A stretch of 61,013 nt of DNA. It comes from an uncultured Verrucomicrobiota bacterium. GTDB lineage: Bacteria; Verrucomicrobiota; Verrucomicrobiia; Opitutales; Opitutaceae. The notes beneath the pieces were generated by a model. The model was not told the origin of the DNA and searched no databases. It saw only the letters and a list, made by a program, of their open reading frames with translations. The DNA lies in contig CAJCBL010000186.1 of NCBI GenBank assembly GCA_903960515.1, forward strand, positions 1-61,013, written 5' to 3'. This document shows, one piece after another, positions 7,799-16,793 of the stretch (the stretch's first letter is position 1; every line of letters starts with the position of its first letter). The position numbers and the translations under genes were made by a program.

Positions 7799-10780
7799 TC
7801 AGAATTCCCGCTCCAAACTCAAATACCAGAACGCCGGCTGGGGATCATTCACTCCCGCCGTCGTGCCCGTCGCCTCCTGCGGGTCGAGCGGGGGCCGGCT
7901 ATTCAATAAATTATTCACCCCCACCGTGACCGTGAGCTTCTTGAATCCCTTGTAGGACACCGAGCTATTCAGGGTGAATTGAGGCCGAATGTCGTACTCC
8001 ACAAAGAAGTCGTCCGGCTGCTCCACATAGTCGGCATCGCTAGCGAAGTCGCTTGCCCCAAACACCGTGCCCAAGTCGATCCTGCCGGTGCGCCCGCCCT
8101 TGAACACTCCATAGCAATTGGCCTCCCAATTGCCGCGCCGCCAACCCAATGAAGCGGTCGCATTCCAACGGGCATTGAGCTGCGAGCCCACATACTCCTC
8201 GCCATCCACTTCCACTTTGTCGTACCAAGTCGCCGTGGCACCCAGCATTATATCGCCAAGCGACGCTGTGGCCCAGTGGTAGTTGGCGGCAAAATCCACG
8301 CCCTGAGTCACCCCATTTGACAGGTTCGCGAAGTCGTCGCGAATATACAGCAACGGCCCGTAGAGTTCGCCCGGCGCCGGGGTGTCGCGAAATACCCGCC
8401 CATAATAAGGCGAAGAGGGCCGCGCTGCTTCGGTAAGGAAGTTCGAATAGCCCATATAATAACTGGGCTGCTGGAGGATGTTCTGCTGAGCGTAGCGGAA
8501 TCCATCCACCGAAACCTGCAGGTTCTTGAGGGCCCCCTTGGGCTCGATCACCACGCCTGCGTACCAACTGTCAGTAAGCTCGGGCTTCAGACCGGGATTC
8601 CCCACGGTGACAATCTTCATCTCGCGGAGCTGTGTCTGCGTCAGGGGATCCCAGACCGAAGAACCAGTGAACGTGGTTTTGCTGGAGGTGTAAAGGTAGG
8701 CGAGGTCCGGCGCCTTGAACGATTTGCTGAACGAGGCACGCAATAGCAACCAGTCGGTAGGACGAAATTTCAACCCGACCTTGGGGCGCACGCTTTGGCC
8801 AAATCCCTCGTCGCTGTATTTCTCGAAGCGCCCGGCCAATTGCATCTCTACCCGCTTGACCACAGGCACATTCAACTCCCCGTATACCGAAGTCACGCTG
8901 CGGTCACCCTTGCTGCTGGTGCCCTCAGAGCCCGACACAATATTAGCAGTGGCGTTGAGCGCCGTGCACTCGTTTAAGAAATTTTCCTGTCGATGCTCAG
9001 CCCCTACCGACAGCCCAACCGGGCCGGCAGGCAAGTCGCAGACGGTCCCGCTGGTGTTGAAATCGAAACTCAGGTATTCCAGCTCGGACCGGTTTGGATT
9101 TTCGGTCGTAAGAAAGTTCACGAAACCCGGGTCACTAGGCCCGAACCAGTTGAAATAGACGCGTTCCCCCACAGGCGTCGCGGGGTTCCACGCCAAGCTG
9201 CCCGCCGTGTCGCGAGTGAGCCCCAACAACGCCTTTTGCATGCAATCATCGGTCACAACGCCCTTGGACATGTTGTTTACCCGGTTGCGTGAATAGAGAG
9301 CCGCCGTTTCCCAGGTCCATTTATCGAGCCCGGCCAAGGCGCCCCCCAGGCCCAAGACGACACGCGGAGTATCGGAAGAGATGTCGCTGATGCGGTTGCC
9401 CATTTCCACCAACCGACACCTTCCACTGAACAAATCCTCGCCGAAGGGATTATACGGATTGTCCGCCGGGATCATCAAGTTCACGGCATCGGTGAGGCGG
9501 GCGGAGCCGTCGTTGTCCGCAATCAGGTATTCGTTCTCAAGATCTACTGGCGTTGGGGCCGAATGGACCTCGGTCTTCACTCTGGAAAAGGACACATCGG
9601 CGAACATATATAGCTTCGCGGAAAATTCGTGCCGTATCGTCGAGAACAAGGATAGTCGCTCCTCCTTGGGGAAGAGCCCGCTAACCACTTGGTAGTTGTA
9701 CGGGTTGTAGCCGGGACCGGTGGAGACTGCATCAAGCGTAGGCTGGCTGGTCGGGCTGTCGTAAGTATTCCAGTTGCCGTCGCTGGTAACAACATAGCCG
9801 GGGTAGCCACGCGAAGAACGCTGGTCGAACCAGGCCCAACCCGCACGCGAATCAGCCACCGGGTCGATGCTAAGCCCGTAGCCTTGCGAAACAAACGACA
9901 CATACTCGGCCTCCGATTTGAACTTCGGCACGTCGGGGTTCGGCACATCCACCCTGTCCCAACCAGTGCCTCGATAGCGGGGGTGAGTCTTTCCTGCATC
10001 GGCCTCTTTATTGGCGTCGCCGGTATAACCCAAATCCCGGGCAAATACCGGGTCGCTCTGTTGCCAGTCAACGACCGTCAGCACGCTGGTCTTGCCCTTG
10101 ACCACACCATAGGTGAGCGTGCCCTGTTTAAGCAGGCCACCAGTGTCGAAATAGTTTCCAACCTTCACCTTGGCGATGCCCCCCTGGAAATCCCGCTTCA
10201 TCTTGAAATTCACCACCCCAGCGACGGCATCCGAACCATAAATCGCAGAGCCGCCGTCCTTGAGAATCTCTACGCTATCGATCGCGGCGTCCGGGATGCT
10301 ATTGAGGTCGAATACCGTCTGAAACCCGTCGAAGGCGGGCGCAGAGTAGGGGGCGGCACGCCGGCCATTGATGAGCACCAGCGTCTGATTATTGCCCAAT
10401 CCGCGCAAATTCATCGTGCTCACGCCGGGGGCGAAGTTCGAACCGGCGTCGGTGGTCGTGACAGCTTGCCCGCTATTGAACGAGTACGACCGCAGGGCGT
10501 CCGAAATACTCACAAAGCCGGTGGATTTGAGTTCGCCCCCGTGGATCTGCACCACCGGGCTCACCGTCTCGGCGTCGATGCGCTTGATGCGCGAGCCAAC
10601 CACCTCGAACTTCTCCAGTATCACCAGTTCCGGATCGACCTCGACGTTCTTCCCCATTTCCACAGACGAAGGCCGCGCTGCAGCCTGAGAATAGAGGTAG
10701 ACCGACAACAGCACGGGCGATGCAAAGGCCAAGATCAAGGCTCGCGCCAGTCCCGGCAAACTAACCGTAGGCAGTTTCAT
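7799..10780 (-). CDS. TonB-dependent outer-membrane receptor
   Basis: Outer-membrane active transporter of about 993 aa. The start at 10780 gives a signal peptide (MKLPTVSLPGLARALILAF). The frame is open 51 codons further upstream but that part runs through a repeat and looks non-coding. A plug domain (about residues 60-190) includes VVGSRIKR, MNLRGLGNNQTLVLINGRR, SIPDAAIDSVEILKDGGSAIYGSDAVAGVVNF. A long 22-strand barrel region follows and the protein ends in an aromatic (SLEREF), as barrel proteins do. The plug resembles the large group of receptors with unknown organic substrates. No siderophore or vitamin genes lie nearby, so the ligand cannot be called. Confidence 0.92.
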   Translation of the reverse strand: MKLPTVSLPGLARALILAFASPVLLSVYLYSQAAARPSSVEMGKNVEVDPELVILEKFEVVGSRIKRIDAETVSPVVQIHGGELKSTGFVSISDALRSYSFNSGQAVTTTDAGSNFAPGVSTMNLRGLGNNQTLVLINGRRAAPYSAPAFDGFQTVFDLNSIPDAAIDSVEILKDGGSAIYGSDAVAGVVNFKMKRDFQGGIAKVKVGNYFDTGGLLKQGTLTYGVVKGKTSVLTVVDWQQSDPVFARDLGYTGDANKEADAGKTHPRYRGTGWDRVDVPNPDVPKFKSEAEYVSFVSQGYGLSIDPVADSRAGWAWFDQRSSRGYPGYVVTSDGNWNTYDSPTSQPTLDAVSTGPGYNPYNYQVVSGLFPKEERLSLFSTIRHEFSAKLYMFADVSFSRVKTEVHSAPTPVDLENEYLIADNDGSARLTDAVNLMIPADNPYNPFGEDLFSGRCRLVEMGNRISDISSDTPRVVLGLGGALAGLDKWTWETAALYSRNRVNNMSKGVVTDDCMQKALLGLTRDTAGSLAWNPATPVGERVYFNWFGPSDPGFVNFLTTENPNRSELEYLSFDFNTSGTVCDLPAGPVGLSVGAEHRQENFLNECTALNATANIVSGSEGTSSKGDRSVTSVYGELNVPVVKRVEMQLAGRFEKYSDEGFGQSVRPKVGLKFRPTDWLLLRASFSKSFKAPDLAYLYTSSKTTFTGSSVWDPLTQTQLREMKIVTVGNPGLKPELTDSWYAGVVIEPKGALKNLQVSVDGFRYAQQNILQQPSYYMGYSNFLTEAARPSSPYYGRVFRDTPAPGELYGPLLYIRDDFANLSNGVTQGVDFAANYHWATASLGDIMLGATATWYDKVEVDGEEYVGSQLNARWNATASLGWRRGNWEANCYGVFKGGRTGRIDLGTVFGASDFASDADYVEQPDDFFVEYDIRPQFTLNSSVSYKGFKKLTVTVGVNNLLNSRPPLDPQEATGTTAGVNDPQPAFWYLSLEREF

Positions 10781-10918
10781 AATTTCTAAGGCTGCAGGTT
10801 GGACAAAAGCCGGCCAAGGGGGCGAGCCGGACTGCGGGAACGCGCGGCACAACAGCCGCAGCGCTAAGTGTTGGCAACGGCAAAGCGAGGCCAGTGCAGA
10901 GTGCTCCACCCGGCAACG

Positions 10919-11050
10919 CCTCAGCCGCAACAATTCCGTCGTAGGAGAGTGCTTGCACGCGATTCAGGGCGCAGATCGCGTGCAAGCGCATCTACGACCA
11001 ACACCGGAGTTCGGGCAGAGTCCGAGGCCAAAGCGGTGTTATTGCTTGCT
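10919..11050. repeat. REP/MITE-like palindromic element, copy 2
   Basis: The core hairpin pairs GTCGTAGGAGAGTGCTTGCA with TGCAAGCGCATCTACGAC (about 10938-10998). The following bases (ACACCGGAGTTCGGGC, then GTCCGAG) match copy 3 at 35.2 kb, so a longer shared element is present. It lies in the 338-bp gap upstream of the TonB receptor, close to where its promoter should be. Confidence 0.72.
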
Positions 11051-11096
11051 CGCAGTTCTCCTCCCCTCAGCGCCCCGTAGCTGAAGCGCGAAGCGA

Positions 11097-11130
11097 TTCA
11101 GCCTTCCCGTTTCAGCCTTCAGCCTTTCCC
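11097..11130. repeat. C/T-rich mini-repeat (TTCAGCCTT type)
   Basis: Imperfect tandem of TTCAGCCTT/TTCCCGTTTCAGCC units, one of four such tracts in the window (also near 15847, 23959 and 29121). It lies just past the end of the SemiSWEET gene. Nothing else is seen in the gap 10781-11118 besides this tract and the palindromic element. Confidence 0.55.
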
Positions 11131-11388
11131 TGGCCGGCGGTAGCGGAGCGTGAGCATGACGATCGCCACGGTCAGGCAGAGCGTGAGTACGTTGGCTACG
11201 ACGATTGGCCAGGCGCGCAGCAGGAGGCCGTAGGCCAGCCAGAGCACGATGCCCACCGAGAAGGCGGCAAAGGTTACCAGCGAAATGCCCGAGGCATCCT
11301 TGGTGCGCCAGAGGCGGGCGATTTGCGGAATAAACGAACCGGTGGTCAACGTGGCCGCGGCAAGCCCAAGCATATCAACTAAGGTCAT
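11119..11388 (-). CDS. SemiSWEET-family sugar transporter
   Basis: Small membrane protein of 89 aa with three hydrophobic helices, the size of a bacterial SemiSWEET that works as a dimer. The PQ-loop is clear: GSFIPQIARLWRTKDASGIS (residues 17-36). The ATG overlaps the upstream HAD gene's TGA by four bases, so the two genes are coupled. A joint role in sugar uptake and sugar-phosphate hydrolysis is plausible but only inferred. Confidence 0.85.
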   Translation of the reverse strand: MTLVDMLGLAAATLTTGSFIPQIARLWRTKDASGISLVTFAAFSVGIVLWLAYGLLLRAWPIVVANVLTLCLTVAIVMLTLRYRRPGKG

Positions 11389-12224
11389 CGGGCGGAGGTG
11401 AACCAAGGGCTGCCGAGGAGAAGGTCCACCCCGCGAGCGAAGGCCGACTCCGCGGGGCCGGCCGTTGCCGTCACCGAGGCCTGGGCACGCACGCCGGCCC
11501 GCGCGTGAGGCATCGCCACGGAGAACCCGGCCCAGTTGAACAGCGCCAAGTCGTTGTCGGCATCGCCGAAGGCGGCCACTTGCGTCGCCTCCAGCCCGAG
11601 CCGGTGGGCAAGGGCTGCGGTGCCGGAGGCCTTCGAGACCCCGCGCGGCACATACTCGAAGACGATGCGGTGCGAGCGTACCGAATCGGCGGATGCCGGG
11701 TTGCAGCCCTGGTGGCCACCGGCGGCGAGGAAGGAGTCGAGCCGCTCCCCATCCCCTATCCACATCACCTTGAATACCCGCTCGCGGGCCAGCGCAGCCG
11801 CCTCGAGTAGCACCACCTCGGTGTGGACCACCTTGCGGTAGAGCGCCACCTCAGGGCTCTCGACGGGGGTAAGTTCGCCGTGTTCGGAATAGGCGATCAC
11901 TCCAAACCCGTGGTGCAGGCCGGCAGCCATTGTCTCCGCCACGGCATCGCGCTGCATGAACGTCTGGGACAAGATCTGCTGGCGGTCCGGATCGGACACC
12001 TCACAGCCCTGGCAGGAGACAAGCGCGCACACCATGGGCAGTGCAGCAGCGATGTCGGCCATGTTGCGCGGATGCCGGCCCGAGGCCAACGCGATGGCGA
12101 AGCCGTGCTGGGCCAGGCGTTCGAGCGCCGCGTAATTGGCCGGATCGATGCGGCTATCCGGTCCGAAGAGCGTGCCGTCGAGGTCGATGGCGGCGAGAAA
12201 TCTGGTGGTGGGCGCGCGGTTCAC
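11385..12224 (-). CDS. HAD-IIB (Cof-type) sugar phosphatase
   Basis: Cytoplasmic haloacid-dehalogenase-superfamily hydrolase of the Cof/YbiV type, which removes phosphate from sugar phosphates or nucleotides. Motif I is DLDGTL near the N-terminus, motif II ALASGR, and motif IV GDADNDLALFNWAG; a C2B cap lies between. The start is a GTG at 12224 (VNRAPTTRFLAAIDLDGT), because DxDxT normally lies within 10-20 residues of the start. The frame is open to 12407 but the extra 61 residues look non-coding. It is coupled to SemiSWEET downstream. Confidence 0.82.
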   Translation of the reverse strand: MNRAPTTRFLAAIDLDGTLFGPDSRIDPANYAALERLAQHGFAIALASGRHPRNMADIAAALPMVCALVSCQGCEVSDPDRQQILSQTFMQRDAVAETMAAGLHHGFGVIAYSEHGELTPVESPEVALYRKVVHTEVVLLEAAALARERVFKVMWIGDGERLDSFLAAGGHQGCNPASADSVRSHRIVFEYVPRGVSKASGTAALAHRLGLEATQVAAFGDADNDLALFNWAGFSVAMPHARAGVRAQASVTATAGPAESAFARGVDLLLGSPWFTSAR

Positions 12225-12503
12225 GGAGAGGGAGCGGACCAGCGAAGGCCCCTCACCGGCAACGACAATTCCCCTGCCGCGTGCACAATCCGGAAACCGG
12301 CCGGCCGGAAATGCATCGGGAATATGGATTCCATCCGCCAGCCGGCGTACCTCCGCCAGCGTACCTGCACCACAAGCCTTCGGGGCGGGCGGCAGGATAT
12401 CCGCCAAGTGAGGGCAGTTGAATCCCTACAGCGGAGACCGCCTGCCCGCCTTCGAACCAGTCACTCGACAATCCGAAAGGGGGCACGGCGGGCCGCACCG
12501 CGC

Positions 12504-14546
12504 TCACACCAGCGGCGCCGACTTCGGCACCCGCACAACCACCGTGCCGGCCACCTTGTCGTGCCACGTCTGGCACTCGGGGTCCCACAGGCACCAGAGG
12601 AAGCCCAGGCCCATGGCAAATACCGACAGAAACGCCACCAGCGTGCGCACCAGCGCCGTAGCCGGATCCATAGCACGTCCGTCGAGCCTCACCACCTTCA
12701 GATTGAAGACGATGCCGCCCACGGTGGTGCCTCTCCATAACCAGAAGCCGAACACGTAGCCTCCGAATACCAACGGGAAGGGCAGGAAGGCAAAGATCAC
12801 AGATACGCCCGAAGCCACCGCCACCAGCACGATGTCGATGAGGATCGCGCCGAGGCGCTGCCCGAAGTCCGCGCGCGGCAGCGTAGTCTCATCCAGTGAA
12901 AGCCCGAGGGCGGGCAATGGCAGCGCCGGCGGTATCACCGGGGGCACAGAGGCCGGTTGGCCGACGCCTGCCGCCGCTTCCACCTCGGCCACTGGTGATG
13001 CCGGCCCGCTGGCGTCCAACGTGGGCTCTTGGGCAACCGCCGCCGGCGCCGCTGGCATCTGACCCAAGGACATCCATGGCGCAGAGCGCGAAACCGCCGC
13101 GCTCGCCGCCTGCCTCCGCGCCTCAGCGCTGGACCTCGCGGCCCGGCGATTCGCAGCAATCGCCGCCACCACCATTCCGAAGCCTACCCAAGTCGTGAGG
13201 GCCCACACCAGCAGCCCCACCACCGGCAGGCAGTAGAGCAAGCCCAGCAAGACCGCTCCCACCAGCACCGTAAGCCACGCCCTCTCCAGCGCCGCTGCGG
13301 CACCGCAAGCCCGCAGCAGGCTGCGGCCGAGAAACGCCAGCATCGCCGCTTTGCCGAAGGCGACAGCGAGCAGCACCACCAGCCCCAGGAAAGGGACAAA
13401 CAGAATTCCGACCACCGTACAGACCAGCAGCAGCAACAACAGCGGCAACAGCGCCACCAGGACGACGGCTGTGCCCAGGGTGGAGCCGGGGATCTCCTCC
13501 AGAACTCGAGCACAGGCGTTGACGCCGCGCCCGAAGATCGCCGCCAGTCCCAGGAAGAACAGCACGCCCGCGCCGAACACGTACCATGGCCAGGCGACAT
13601 GGGGGGTAAGTGGCCGTGCATGGAGTCCGGCATCACACACCCAGGAAAACACCGGCGCCAGCTTGGGCCAAACCCCGCCGGTTTCCACCGTCTTGCCCCC
13701 GACCGGCGCATGGTCCGGGTTGCGCACGTGTCCACCAGCCGAGACAGCCTCGCCCGCCACGCTCGCCTTCGGCCCAAGTGTCACATCGCCCAACACAGCA
13801 ACCACTTTGCCGACGGGCCCGTCGATGGTCACATCACCGCCGAGGGCAACGACTTCGTGGTCCACGCGCCCTCTCATCGCCACATCCCCGCCGATCGCCA
13901 CCGCCTTACCGACGGGCCCGGCGATGGTCACATCGCCGCCGATGGCGACCACTTCGCCATCCACGCGTCCCCGAATTTCGACGTCCCCACCGATGGCGAC
14001 CACCTTGCTGGCCCGCTCGTTCTCGCGGATGACCACGTCGCTGCCGAAGATCTCCACCGAGCCACGCTCAATCCAGTGCGGCGCAGGTGTATCCGCCCCC
14101 TTGTTCCCCGCAGGGTCAGGCCTCGTGGCCGCACCGCTTTGAAGTTCAGGTGCGACCGAGGGCGTCGGCGCCTCAAGCACTACGGCTGAAGCTGGTGGGC
14201 CCGGGGCCACCGGAGCGGGAGCCGCCTCCGCCGTACCCTGCTTCTGCGTATCCGTAGGTACCGGGTCCTTGACCGGACCGCTTTGGGGCACCGGTGCAAC
14301 CACGGCCGCAGCGGGCGCCTTGTCCTGATCGGCCGGTGCCGCCTCTTGCGCCCGCAGCGGGGCGACAAGCGCGAGCGCCAGCGAAAGTGCCGCCAGCCAA
14401 GCGTGAGGCCTGCGCCACTCGAGCGCCTTGGCGACGCAGGCGCGTGCCTGCACACCCCCAGTGCCGGGAACCGCGTGCAAGCACGCGCCGCCGCCCCACG
14501 CATCTGGACCGGACGAGCAGAAGATCTGTGTGAATCGAAGTTTCAT
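12504..14546 (-). CDS. Bactofilin-like repeat / RDD-domain membrane protein
   Basis: Mosaic protein of up to 680 aa. A signal-like hydrophobic stretch is followed by a Pro/Ala-rich linker (about 65-155). Six or seven short repeats of the type VVAIGGDVEIRGRVDGE come next (about 170-270), as in polymer-forming beta-helical (DUF4097/bactofilin-like) proteins. Four or five membrane helices follow (about 300-460), then a second Pro/Ala linker and a C-terminal RDD domain with three helices (LGAILIDIVLVAVASG, VGGIVFNLKVVRLDGR). The first 40 codons contain a REP-like half palindrome, so the true start may be the GTG at 14453, just before the signal sequence. The gene follows the sigma/anti-sigma pair at 14560-15608 with a 13-bp gap, suggesting joint expression. 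Function is unknown; an envelope-stress or surface role is a guess. Confidence 0.72.
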   Translation of the reverse strand: MKLRFTQIFCSSGPDAWGGGACLHAVPGTGGVQARACVAKALEWRRPHAWLAALSLALALVAPLRAQEAAPADQDKAPAAAVVAPVPQSGPVKDPVPTDTQKQGTAEAAPAPVAPGPPASAVVLEAPTPSVAPELQSGAATRPDPAGNKGADTPAPHWIERGSVEIFGSDVVIRENERASKVVAIGGDVEIRGRVDGEVVAIGGDVTIAGPVGKAVAIGGDVAMRGRVDHEVVALGGDVTIDGPVGKVVAVLGDVTLGPKASVAGEAVSAGGHVRNPDHAPVGGKTVETGGVWPKLAPVFSWVCDAGLHARPLTPHVAWPWYVFGAGVLFFLGLAAIFGRGVNACARVLEEIPGSTLGTAVVLVALLPLLLLLLVCTVVGILFVPFLGLVVLLAVAFGKAAMLAFLGRSLLRACGAAAALERAWLTVLVGAVLLGLLYCLPVVGLLVWALTTWVGFGMVVAAIAANRRAARSSAEARRQAASAAVSRSAPWMSLGQMPAAPAAVAQEPTLDASGPASPVAEVEAAAGVGQPASVPPVIPPALPLPALGLSLDETTLPRADFGQRLGAILIDIVLVAVASGVSVIFAFLPFPLVFGGYVFGFWLWRGTTVGGIVFNLKVVRLDGRAMDPATALVRTLVAFLSVFAMGLGFLWCLWDPECQTWHDKVAGTVVVRVPKSAPLV

Positions 14547-14559
14547 GACGGGAAAGATT

Positions 14560-15024
14560 TCAACGCTTGAGGGTGAGGCTGCGGTAGATCCCGGAGCCGA
14601 GGGCGATCAGCGCCGCGTAGGCTCCGGTCATCAAGACCGCGAGACCGAGCAGAACGGGTTGTAGTTTGCGGGCACAGAGTGCGCATGCCTCAAGCAGGGT
14701 GGCGGCGGCTGAGCCGAGCGTTGCCAGCCACGGGGCGTGCGAACCGATCCAAGTGGTCAAGGAAAACGTCTCCGCTGCATGGGCACCCTCAAAGAAGCCC
14801 CAGGCCACCGCCAGCGTCGCAGCCCCAGCGGCGGCCAGCACCGCTACCTGCGGCACCACCGGCCAGGCCCGCCAGCCGGCCTGCCACCACGGCAGGCGTT
14901 GCCGGGAGCGCAGCGCGGCGAGCACTCGCGCCTCAAGCGCCGCCGGGGCGCGCTGAGCCGGCAACTCGCGGAGCGCGCGCTGCACGAAGGCTTCGAGTGA
15001 TTGATGGGGGTCGTGGTTGGGCAT
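14560..15024 (-). CDS. Putative membrane anti-sigma factor
   Basis: A 154-aa protein, not recognised by family. A hydrophilic N-terminus (MPNHDPHQSLEAFVQRALRE) with an arginine-rich helical region is followed by about three hydrophobic segments (near 55-75, 90-115 and 125-145). It lies 23 bp downstream of an ECF sigma factor, the usual place for the cognate anti-sigma factor, and the N-terminal cytoplasmic helices would be the sigma-binding part. The zinc HxxxCxxC motif is absent; CALCARK occurs in the third quarter. The role is inferred from position. Confidence 0.6.
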   Translation of the reverse strand: MPNHDPHQSLEAFVQRALRELPAQRAPAALEARVLAALRSRQRLPWWQAGWRAWPVVPQVAVLAAAGAATLAVAWGFFEGAHAAETFSLTTWIGSHAPWLATLGSAAATLLEACALCARKLQPVLLGLAVLMTGAYAALIALGSGIYRSLTLKR

Positions 15025-15047
15025 GACGGGGAAAGTTGCCGAGAGCT

Positions 15048-15608
15048 TCAGCCGGTCTGTTGGCGACGGTCGCCGGCCGGGCGGGAGAGATGCAGGGCGA
15101 GGGCTTGGCGGGCGCGCATGATGTCTGTCTTCACCTTGGACAGCGATACCCCCAGCCGCGCAGCGATCTCCTCGTAGGAGAGCTCGTCGAAATGGTAGAG
15201 CACCAGGGGCACGCGCTGCTTGTCGGGCAGTCTCGCCAGCGCCTCCTGTACCCATTCGCTCCGTTCGGCGGCATCGAAGTCTCGGAAGAAGTCATCCGGC
15301 GCCGGGAAGTCCACCGGCGGCGCGTCGCCCTCGGCGCCGGCATCGCGGTGCAGCAGTTCGGAAAAGAAGCGCCAGCGCCTCCGGTAACGTTGCAGGTGGT
15401 TGAGGCTGAGGTTTGTGGTGACGGTCTTGAGCCAGCCGCCCGCGCCCACTCCGCTCTGAAGATCTTCAAAATGCTGGTACGCCTTCAGGAACACCTCCTG
15501 CGAGATATCCTCGGCCTGGGCGGGATTGCCGAGGAGTCGGACCGCAGTGGTGTAAACCATGTCCTGATAGCTGCGCATAAAGGTAGTGAAAGCGGCGTGG
15601 TCGCTCAT
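15048..15608 (-). CDS. ECF-type RNA polymerase sigma factor
   Basis: Sigma-70 family regulator of 186 aa. Region 2 reads MVYTTAVRLLGNPAQAEDISQEVFLKAY, the standard core-binding/-10 recognition segment. Region 4 reads LPDKQRVPLVLYHFDELSYEEIAARLGVSLSKVKTDIMRARQ, a helix-turn-helix. The ATG at 15608 places region 2 at the usual distance; a GTG 33 bases upstream is possible. It heads a minus-strand set with the putative anti-sigma protein and the bactofilin/RDD gene, which may be its targets. Confidence 0.9.
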   Translation of the reverse strand: MSDHAAFTTFMRSYQDMVYTTAVRLLGNPAQAEDISQEVFLKAYQHFEDLQSGVGAGGWLKTVTTNLSLNHLQRYRRRWRFFSELLHRDAGAEGDAPPVDFPAPDDFFRDFDAAERSEWVQEALARLPDKQRVPLVLYHFDELSYEEIAARLGVSLSKVKTDIMRARQALALHLSRPAGDRRQQTG

Positions 15609-15846
15609 TCCGGCGGGTGAATTGGATGGTGACTCGTTCACGACGAAAACACGGCAGAGGGGCCAAAGTCGCAGAAATCCCTGGCCAATGAAATCCCGGA
15701 AGCCGCCACGGGCAGCCCGAGGCCCCCGCGCTCGGCCATCGCCCGCTTTCAGATCGGAACGAGCGCACACGGCGCGACTTACCTGCGTGCTTCACGGCGA
15801 AGCCCAAACCATCTCGACCAGCGCGATTCCTGATTTCCGGGTTCGG

Positions 15847-15880
15847 CCGTCCTCCGCCTTCCGCCTTTGGCCTCTCCGAT
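15847..15880. repeat. C/T-rich mini-repeat (TTCCGCCTT type)
   Basis: CCTCCGCCTTCCGCCTTTGG tract, same family as at 11097, 23959 and 29121. It lies in the 420-bp gap between the divergent sigma-factor and thioredoxin-like genes, in which nothing else is recognised. Confidence 0.5.
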
Positions 15881-16028
15881 ACCGGCACCACTCCACCAGT
15901 GTACTACAGATCCGAGCGACGCCGCCAGCTGCGTGATTCCGGCCGGAGGGCGCCGCTATCCGGTTTTCAGCGACTCCTGTGCTGGCCTTTTCAATCCCGC
16001 CCACCATAGTCCGCCAACCATCCATCCC

Positions 16029-16658
16029 ATGCGAAAACTGCTTCTGGCCGCCCTGTCCTTGCTCTCCCTCATTGCCGTAGGCGCCGTCAATTTCGGCGAC
16101 TCCCTTGAGACCGTTATCGCTGGAAAGGGCCAGCCCGACAACACCCTCTCCCGCGGTAACATCACCATCCTCACCTATTCCGATGCGGTGATCCGCCTGG
16201 AGGACGGCAAGGTGGTGGATCTCAAGGACCCCAACGCCCTCCCGGGCGCTTCCAGCTCTTCCAATACGAAGTCCGGCGGGGTGGGTACGACCGGCCAGTG
16301 GACCACCGACTACGCGTCCGCTCTCGCCGGCGCCCGCGGCACCGACCGGAAGATCCTCCTCTTCTTCACCGGGTCCGACTGGTGCGGCTGGTGCAAACGT
16401 CTCGATGCAGAAGTCCTCAGCACTTCCGATTTCCGCGCCTATGCCCGGCAGAACCTAGTGCTCGTGAAACTCGATTTCCCCCAGGGCATACCGCAATCCG
16501 CTCAGCTCAAGCGGCAGAACCGGGAACTCGGCGACAAGTACGGTATTGACGGTTACCCCACCGTGATCGTGCTCAATAGTTCCGGTGGCAACATCGGCAA
16601 GCTTGGCTACATGGCTGGCGGCCCCGCTCCTTTCATCGCCCGGATCAAGCAGTATTGA
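16029..16658 (+). CDS. Exported thioredoxin-fold protein (WCGWC)
   Basis: Periplasmic thiol-disulfide protein of 209 aa. Signal peptide MRKLLLAALSLLSLIAVGAV, a ~70-residue N-terminal domain with a lower-complexity linker (about 72-88), then a thioredoxin_7-type domain. The redox motif is WCGWC (118-122) in the context FFTGSDWCGWCKRLDAEVL, and the cis-proline loop is YGIDGYPTVIVL. Proteins with this pattern are common in Verrucomicrobia and Planctomycetes. The frame extends upstream to 15867 but without signal-like sequence. It stands alone. Confidence 0.85.
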   Translation: MRKLLLAALSLLSLIAVGAVNFGDSLETVIAGKGQPDNTLSRGNITILTYSDAVIRLEDGKVVDLKDPNALPGASSSSNTKSGGVGTTGQWTTDYASALAGARGTDRKILLFFTGSDWCGWCKRLDAEVLSTSDFRAYARQNLVLVKLDFPQGIPQSAQLKRQNRELGDKYGIDGYPTVIVLNSSGGNIGKLGYMAGGPAPFIARIKQY

Positions 16659-16793
16659 ACCGGCGGAGTCATCCGCTGCGCCGGCGCCGGAAATCTTCTG
16701 CGGCCGGCACAGTGGCGAGCGGCCCCTCCCGCTCCGGTGCCATGCCGGCACTCCGGGGCGGCGGGCGGTTTCACCGGCGCATCGAAAGAGCCA

